Assembly (NCBI GenBank): GCA_944326495.1
Contig: CALVEE010000140.1
Span: forward strand, 1-11,276
Origin: Candidatus Gastranaerophilales bacterium
GTDB lineage: Bacteria > Cyanobacteriota > Vampirovibrionia > Gastranaerophilales > Gastranaerophilaceae
DNA: 11,276 nucleotides
Reading direction: 5' to 3'
The notes under the pieces were generated by a model. It was given only the letters and a program-made list of their open reading frames with translations, was not told the DNA's origin and searched no databases. Below, piece by piece: positions 1-3,988 of this stretch (the stretch's first letter is position 1; every line of letters starts with the position of its first letter). The translations under genes and the position numbers were made by a program.

Positions 1-406
1 TATCAACGACTTCCAGCTCAACGTGAGCAGGGATATCAATACCTATTATTCTCTTGTCGTGCATAAGCACTTGAACCATCATATTTTCTTTAAGGTATTT
101 TTTGCCGTCGCCGATATGATCTTCCGGAATTTGAAGCTGTTCATAGGTTTCGTTATCCATCATAACGTATTCATTTCCGTCTTTATATAAGTATTGCATT
201 TCTCTACGGTCAAGCATAGCTTTCGCAACTTTTTCGCCGGCTCTGAAAGTTTTTTCTACAACGTTTCCGGTTTCTGCGTTTTTAAGTTTTGTTCTGACAA
301 AAGCAGCTCCTTTACCGGGTTTTACGTGCAAGAATTCAACAACAGTCCACAAGCCGTTATCAAGTTCAAGTGTTAAGCCATTCTTTAAATCGTTTACTGA
401 AATCAT
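1..406 (-). CDS. efp: Elongation factor P, N-terminal part (runs off the left edge)
   Basis: EF-P binds the ribosome between the P and E sites and relieves stalling at consecutive prolines. The frame reads from an ATG at 406 for 135 codons to the window edge, so about 50 C-terminal residues are missing. Visible are the KOW-like N-domain and the acceptor loop HVKPGKGAAF with lysine at residue 32, the position that carries the modification in lysine-type EF-P. A lysine there argues against the rhamnosyl-arginine type. Next come GNVVEKTFRAGEKV and the second domain (KDGNEYVMMDNETYEQ). A strong AAGGAG (minus strand, 412-417) sits 5 bases before the ATG and fixes the start. A 196-bp divergent region separates it from the small plus-strand gene. 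No convincing -35/-10 pair was found for efp. The identity is very secure; the cyanobacterial resemblance of the core sequence is from memory. Confidence 0.96.
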   Translation of the reverse strand, partial: MISVNDLKNGLTLELDNGLWTVVEFLHVKPGKGAAFVRTKLKNAETGNVVEKTFRAGEKVAKAMLDRREMQYLYKDGNEYVMMDNETYEQLQIPEDHIGDGKKYLKENMMVQVLMHDKRIIGIDIPAHVELEVVD

Positions 407-411
407 ACGTA

Positions 412-417
412 CTCCTT
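412..417 (-). promoter_or_regulatory. Shine-Dalgarno site of efp
   Basis: AAGGAG on the minus strand, 5 bases upstream of the efp ATG. It decides the start and contrasts with the SD-less starts of three other genes in this window. Confidence 0.8.
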
Positions 418-520
418 AACTATACATAATACTCTTTTTTCTGATGTTAACATAAACAAAACCCCGTTGCAAGTTGCCCCTGATTTACAAAAACCACTTG
501 GCTGATTTTTCAAAAAACAC

Positions 521-548
521 TTTACTTTTTTTTTCTTCATATTAAAAT
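521..548 (+). promoter_or_regulatory. Putative sigma70-type promoter of the 59-residue gene
   Basis: TTTACT (521-526, 4 of 6 matches to TTGACA) is followed after 16 bases by TAAAAT (543-548, 5 of 6 matches to TATAAT). The spacer contains a T-run. Transcription would start near 555 and leave a leader of about 48 bases before the ATG at 603. It is a sequence match only. Confidence 0.45.
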
Positions 549-570
549 AGAAGAACACCCAAAAATTACG

Positions 571-596
571 GGAGGAAGTACATTACCCGAAAGGAA
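571..596 (+). promoter_or_regulatory. Two consecutive Shine-Dalgarno sites before the 59-residue gene
   Basis: GGAGG at 571-575 and AAGGAA at 591-596 both precede the small gene. AAGGAA lies 6 bases before the ATG at 603 and is the likely working site. GGAGG is the stronger site but lies 27 bases before that ATG. It is 6 bases before an in-frame ATT (582-584), which would add seven residues if used as a rare start. The leader may therefore hold a decoy or standby ribosome site. Confidence 0.5.
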
Positions 597-602
597 TACG
601 AT

Positions 603-782
603 ATGATTAGCAATAATCTCGCTTTGCTGTCCCAAAACATAAGAACAGCTGCCAGGCTGACAACTAAAAAAACTAACTACTCAACAAACCCGCAAAGACA
701 TAATGCTTTGAAATACCAGTTTCAGGCTAAAATTAAACAGTCGCATGAAAACCTGTTTAATTTTATAAACGACATTTATTAA
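603..782 (+). CDS. Small basic protein of unknown function, 59 residues
   Basis: I do not recognise this protein. It starts MISNNLALLSQNIRTAARL and ends ENLFNFINDIY. It has eight Lys/Arg and only two acidic residues, so it is clearly basic, and has no signal peptide or membrane segment. The first 20 residues and the C-terminal half look helical, separated by a polar Lys/Thr/Asn/Ser stretch at about 21-32. Support for a real gene is a good SD (AAGGAA) 6 bases before the ATG, a plausible promoter at 521-548, and a place filling an otherwise empty gap between efp and recN. It is too short for codon statistics to be decisive. A small nucleic-acid-binding or ribosome-associated protein is possible from the charge, but that is speculation. 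Confidence 0.6.
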   Translation: MISNNLALLSQNIRTAARLTTKKTNYSTNPQRHNALKYQFQAKIKQSHENLFNFINDIY

Positions 783-793
783 TTATAGTTAAT

Positions 794-814
794 GTCAGGC
801 AGTGCCTGACCTAC
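794..814 (-). repeat. REP-type palindrome with 5' GTAG tetranucleotide
   Basis: Read on the minus strand, GTAG (814-811) is followed directly by a perfect hairpin, GTCAGGC - ACT - GCCTGAC (810-794): a 7-bp GC-rich stem with a 3-base loop. A GTAG/GGAG tetranucleotide at the foot of a short hairpin is the signature of REP elements mobilised by RAYT (TnpA-REP) Y1 transposases. It sits in the 64-bp gap between the convergent 59-residue gene and recN, a typical REP location. There is no T-run after the stem on either strand, so it is not a classical intrinsic terminator, although such hairpins can protect 3' ends. Only one copy is in this window. Confidence 0.65.
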
Positions 815-837
815 AGTTCTATAACGCAGTTCTATAA
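814..837. repeat. Direct repeat of 11 bases, period 13
   Basis: CAGTTCTATAA occurs at 814-824 and again at 827-837, separated by CG. The first copy overlaps the end of the GTAG foot of the REP hairpin, so the repeat may be part of the same mobile or recombinogenic unit. It ends ten bases before the recN stop codon. No function is evident. Confidence 0.6.
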
Positions 838-846
838 GGCTAATGA

Positions 847-2496
847 CTAATTTACTAATGTCCGGGCAAACTTAAGTGACTCGTCCGTAACTTCCCCGCC
901 TGCAAGTTCGGCAATTGCCTTAAGTTTAGCATCACCCGTAAGAACAGAAATATCTACGCTTGTTTGTCCGTCCTGCGTTTTCTTGACATAGAAATGCCTG
1001 TCTGATTTAGAAGCAATAATTGCCTGATGGGTAATCATAATTACCTGCATGTATTTAGCAAGCTCCTTAACCTCATCCGCAACAGACTGCGAAGTTTTAC
1101 CAGATATTCCCGTATCAATTTCATCAAAAATTACTGTATCGATATTATCACTCTGTGCAAAAATTGTTTTTATCGCAAGCATAACACGTGAAATCTCACC
1201 GCCGGAAGCGACTTTAGCGAGCGGCTTAAGCCCTTCTGAAATATTAGTGGAAATCAAAAATTCTACCTTGTCGCACCCGCTCTGGTTAAGCTCACACCTG
1301 TCAAAATGTATCTCAAAACGCACTTTCGGAAGCTCCAGCTTTTCAAGTTTTTCAACAATTAAAGCTGAAAGTACATCCGCATAGTTTTTGCGCTCTTTAG
1401 AAATCTCTTCCGCAGTATCTTCAAGCTTTTTATACAAATCCTGAATTTCCAGCTCAAGTTCTTCTATATTCTGTGTAGAAAATTCAATTCCTTCAAGTTT
1501 TTTTCTTAAAACTTCTCCCTGCTCCATGACTTTTTCTAAGCTGCCGCCGTATTTGCGTTTGAGCTTATCTAAAAGAAATAAACGCTCCTGAATAGCATTA
1601 ATCCGCTCTTCATCGTTATCCAGAGAGGTTGAATACTCTCTTAAAGACGAAGATACGTCTTTCAAAGTTTCTATCGCGTCAATCAGGCGCCCTTCTGTCT
1701 CTTCTAGCGAACTATCCATAGAGGATGCCTTTGATAAATTCGTTTTAATCTGCAAAAGCGCATCAAGAACAGCCCCGTCGTCGCCTGAAATCGTCCAGTA
1801 TGAGCTTCCGGTTAAATCCTTAAGTTTTTCGACGTTTTCCAGAACCGCAAGTTCATTGTTCAATTCTTCATCCTCTGTTGAAGAAGATAACTGCGCCTCA
1901 TCAATCTCATTCACCTGAAATTTAAGAAAATCAATCTGTTCTTCGGTTTTATCTGCAGAATTCTTAAGCCCTTCAAGCTTTTCCACTAATTCTTTATAAT
2001 GAGCAAACCCGCTTCTATAAGTCTCAAGAAGCTCTCCGCAAGTATTTTTCGCATAAGAGTCCAGAAGGGTTATATGATACCTCGGCTGTAAGAAAGCGTA
2101 AGTCTGATGCTGGGAATGTACATCAAGAAAAAGCTCCCTGAATCGTTTCATAAATTCCTGATTAACCAGACATCCGTTAACTCTGGAGCGCGAACCCGTC
2201 TGGGTAATTTCTCTTGATAAAATTATCTCTCCGCCTTCATCATCAATTCCGAATTCTTCAAAAATTTCTTTTAAATCCTGTTTTTTGTTTACAATTGTAA
2301 CTTCAATCAAAGCCTTGTCTTTACCGGTTTTAATAACTTCCCTGCCGGCTTTTGCGCCAAAAGCTATATCGATTGCGTTAATAAGAATACTTTTCCCCGC
2401 TCCGGTTTCACCGGTTATTATATTTAAACCGTCCGCGAGCTCCAACTCTAACTCGTCTATCAGTATATAGTTTTTGATAAAAATCCGCGATAACAT
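847..2496 (-). CDS. recN: DNA repair protein RecN (SMC-like ATPase)
   Basis: RecN is a cytoplasmic SMC-family ATPase that acts at DNA double-strand breaks together with RecA. The 549 residues match the family's usual length of about 550-570. The N-terminal Walker A is GETGAGKS (29-36), followed by the DVHSQHQ motif (125-131). Long coiled-coil arms fill about 155-375 and are rich in Glu, Lys and Leu. The C-terminal half of the ATPase has the signature ASGGE (430-434), Walker B TVIFDEID (454-461) and the switch histidine H490. The usual THLPQ after Walker B reads THQAI here, which I associate with cyanobacterial RecN (from memory). It is the second gene of a unit with the upstream TPR gene, 8 bases after that gene's stop. 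Its SD is weak (AGGG-like), which suggests coupling to the TPR gene. No LexA-box-like operator was recognised. Confidence 0.97.
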   Translation of the reverse strand: MLSRIFIKNYILIDELELELADGLNIITGETGAGKSILINAIDIAFGAKAGREVIKTGKDKALIEVTIVNKKQDLKEIFEEFGIDDEGGEIILSREITQTGSRSRVNGCLVNQEFMKRFRELFLDVHSQHQTYAFLQPRYHITLLDSYAKNTCGELLETYRSGFAHYKELVEKLEGLKNSADKTEEQIDFLKFQVNEIDEAQLSSSTEDEELNNELAVLENVEKLKDLTGSSYWTISGDDGAVLDALLQIKTNLSKASSMDSSLEETEGRLIDAIETLKDVSSSLREYSTSLDNDEERINAIQERLFLLDKLKRKYGGSLEKVMEQGEVLRKKLEGIEFSTQNIEELELEIQDLYKKLEDTAEEISKERKNYADVLSALIVEKLEKLELPKVRFEIHFDRCELNQSGCDKVEFLISTNISEGLKPLAKVASGGEISRVMLAIKTIFAQSDNIDTVIFDEIDTGISGKTSQSVADEVKELAKYMQVIMITHQAIIASKSDRHFYVKKTQDGQTSVDISVLTGDAKLKAIAELAGGEVTDESLKFARTLVN

Positions 2497-2504
2497 ACCC
2501 TGCC

Positions 2505-3650
2505 CTATTCGTCCTCTATATCTTCCTCACCATATTCTTCGGACTCATCATCTTCATTATACTCAAAATCTTCATCATTTTCATCATCAAAATTCTCCTC
2601 CGACTCATATTCAGAGCCTTCTGATTCTTCTTCATTCTCATCATTGATGTCGTCTTCTGCATTTTCATCGGAAAGTTCTTCTTCATTAGCTTCCGGAATT
2701 TCAGCCTCCGGTTCAATTTCTTCATGCCGGCCGAGTTTTTCTTCTACAGCATTATACTCTCTCTGGACAATGTCTTTCGGAAATGTCAGTGTATAAGGGT
2801 TTTTAAGCGCAGATTTTAGAGCATCATAATACTCCTCAATCTGTCCGGTAAACTTATAAACCCGCGCAAGGCAATAGAATAAATCCCCGTTTTCTTCCTT
2901 TTCGAGCCTTGTGTGCAAAATCTCTAAAATCTCTTCGGTCTCACCGGCTTTAAGACAGATTTTAACCAGCAGTTTATACGCTTCAATATCCATCGGGTTA
3001 TACTCGATGGTTTTTAACAAATAGTTCTTTGCTTCTTCTATATTTCCTGATTTATAAGCAATAGATGCAAGGTTAAAATATGCCCAGCTGTAATCCGGAG
3101 AAATCGCTAAAACTTTCTGATAACTCTCTATTGCAAAATTCGTAAGCCCGTTTTCCTGATAAATATACCCGAGATAGAAATACGCAAAAATATCCTGCGG
3201 ATTAATTTCAACGGCTTTTTGAAAGTTATCAAGCGCCATATTTTTTTCATCTTTATTAAAATAGCAGACACCCAGGTTAAAATAGCAGTTACCATCTTTT
3301 AAATCAGTCTGCAAAACCTTCCGGAAACATTCAATCGCCTCATCCCACTCTTTCAATTCAACAAGGACTTCTCCGAGGTTATAATAAAAATCCTCCTGTG
3401 GAGAGATTGCAAGCGCCTTTTTATACGCAGCTTCCGCCTTAGAAAAATCCTTTAATTTTTCGTAAACTATTCCCAAGTTATAATAAAGTTCCGCATCATC
3501 AGGAAAATACTTGATTAAATACCTCAAATTTCCCTCTGCTTCCTCATTAAAACCCTGATTTACAAGCAGAATAGAAAGTTCTCTTCTTGCCTGAAAATTA
3601 GAAGGATCTTCTTTTAAAATATTTTGAAGCGCTTCGATATCATTATCCAT
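2505..3650 (-). CDS. TPR-repeat protein with long acidic C-terminal tail
   Basis: This protein of 381 residues is a row of about eight tetratricopeptide repeats between residues 18 and 285. Well-formed units lie near 53-86, 87-119, 120-153, 154-187 and 188-221, with the hallmark YxNLG...AxxxYxKAL...P pattern. TPR arrays are protein-binding scaffolds, so a partner is implied but not identified. Residues 309-381 are an almost purely Glu/Asp tail with Ser, Asn and Tyr, presumably disordered and strongly negative. There is no signal peptide or membrane helix, so it is likely cytoplasmic. The start at 3650 has no SD but lies exactly 6 bases after an extended -10 box, suggesting a leaderless mRNA. 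recN follows 8 bases after the stop. The divergent neighbour also encodes a strongly acidic protein. Confidence 0.92.
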   Translation of the reverse strand: MDNDIEALQNILKEDPSNFQARRELSILLVNQGFNEEAEGNLRYLIKYFPDDAELYYNLGIVYEKLKDFSKAEAAYKKALAISPQEDFYYNLGEVLVELKEWDEAIECFRKVLQTDLKDGNCYFNLGVCYFNKDEKNMALDNFQKAVEINPQDIFAYFYLGYIYQENGLTNFAIESYQKVLAISPDYSWAYFNLASIAYKSGNIEEAKNYLLKTIEYNPMDIEAYKLLVKICLKAGETEEILEILHTRLEKEENGDLFYCLARVYKFTGQIEEYYDALKSALKNPYTLTFPKDIVQREYNAVEEKLGRHEEIEPEAEIPEANEEELSDENAEDDINDENEEESEGSEYESEENFDDENDEDFEYNEDDESEEYGEEDIEDE

Positions 3651-3656
3651 AAAATA

Positions 3657-3665
3657 ATTATATCA
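3657..3665 (-). promoter_or_regulatory. Extended -10 promoter of the TPR-recN unit, at leaderless distance
   Basis: The minus strand reads TGATATAAT, a perfect extended -10 (TGn + TATAAT), then TATTTT and the ATG at 3650. The hexamer ends six bases before the ATG, so +1 should be the A of the start codon. No good -35 is visible 16-18 bases upstream, which fits an extended -10 promoter. No SD lies between the box and the ATG. Confidence 0.7.
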
Positions 3666-3742
3666 CAATTGTTCGAAATAAATTTTTATAACAAGATTGT
3701 AAGTCGGATATTAGTCTGTTCGCTATCCGGACTATACATTTA

Positions 3743-3902
3743 CCCCTCCGTCCGCAAATCCTCTCCCGCAGGGCGAGGAAGCGTGCAAGCCTTGATTTTT
3801 ATTTGATAAAGTTAGTTGAACATTCTTGCTAAACCCTCGCCCTGCGGGAGAGGAGCAGCCGTGTTTGAGGCTGTGCCGAAAACTACGGATGCGGTGAGGG
3901 GG
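3743..3902. mobile_element. MITE/BIME-like inverted-repeat element of about 160 bp
   Basis: Two 19-base arms, CCTCTCCCGCAGGGCGAGG (3760-3778) and its exact reverse complement (3835-3853), flank a 56-base AT-rich spacer. Each arm is itself a near-palindrome (CCTC/CCC against GGG/GAGG around GCA). The outer edges are also inverted but imperfect: CCCCTC..CCGCA at 3743-3756 matches the complement of 3890-3902. A further small stem (CAGCC 3856-3860 with GGCTG 3869-3873) lies in the right half. The GC-rich repeat stands out from its AT-rich surroundings. There is no open reading frame of note and no clear target-site duplication, so the exact ends are uncertain. It fits a non-autonomous repeat placed between two divergent promoters. 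Confidence 0.65.
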
Positions 3903-3973
3903 CTATGTTACCCGGTAGAAAAATTTTATAAAGTTTCCCATCTAAATAAAGTATAGTTAGTTAGTATATATTA

Positions 3974-3982
3974 TGATAAAAT
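3974..3982 (+). promoter_or_regulatory. Extended -10 promoter of the 879-residue gene, at leaderless distance
   Basis: TGATAAAAT (TGn + TAAAAT, 5 of 6 matches) is followed by six bases (AATTGT) and the ATG at 3989. The predicted +1 is the A of the start codon. There is no SD between the box and the ATG. The -35 region (TAGTTA, 3954-3959) matches poorly, as is usual for extended -10 promoters. Confidence 0.65.
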
Positions 3983-3988
3983 AATTGT

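Larger units (their letters stand above)
3651..3988. other. 338-bp divergent intergenic region
   Basis: This gap separates the divergently read TPR-recN unit and the 879-residue envelope protein gene. It contains the TPR promoter at its left end, about 75 bp of AT-rich sequence without recognisable features, the inverted-repeat element (3743-3902), another AT-rich stretch with TTAG repeats (3945-3965) and the plus-strand promoter at its right end. I see no RNA gene, riboswitch or convincing short coding region in it. Confidence 0.7.

Noticed and set aside
194..376. 60-residue plus-strand frame opposite efp
   Set aside because: It lies wholly antisense to the well-supported EF-P frame and has no recognisable features.
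418..470. Promoter of efp (TATTAT or TATAGT boxes on the minus strand)
   Set aside because: Boxes resembling -10 exist, but none has a credible -35 at 16-18 bases (TTAACA is 13 or 20 bases away), so no position could be assigned.
794..810. The GTCAGGC hairpin as an intrinsic terminator for recN or the 59-residue gene
   Set aside because: No T-run follows the stem on either strand. The GTAG foot fits a REP element better.
1049..1384. 111-residue plus-strand frame opposite recN
   Set aside because: It is antisense to the conserved C-terminal ATPase half of RecN; its Ser/Leu-rich composition is typical of a shadow frame.
2516..2725. 69-residue Met/Lys-rich frame on the minus strand within the acidic tail region of the TPR gene
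   Set aside because: It is the shifted reading of the repetitive Glu/Asp codons of the TPR protein tail. It has no independent start signal and is extreme in composition.
3624..3806. 60-residue plus-strand frame running from the TPR gene start into the inverted-repeat element
   Set aside because: It begins antisense to the TPR gene, passes through its promoter and ends in the repeat, with no SD. It is not credible as a gene.
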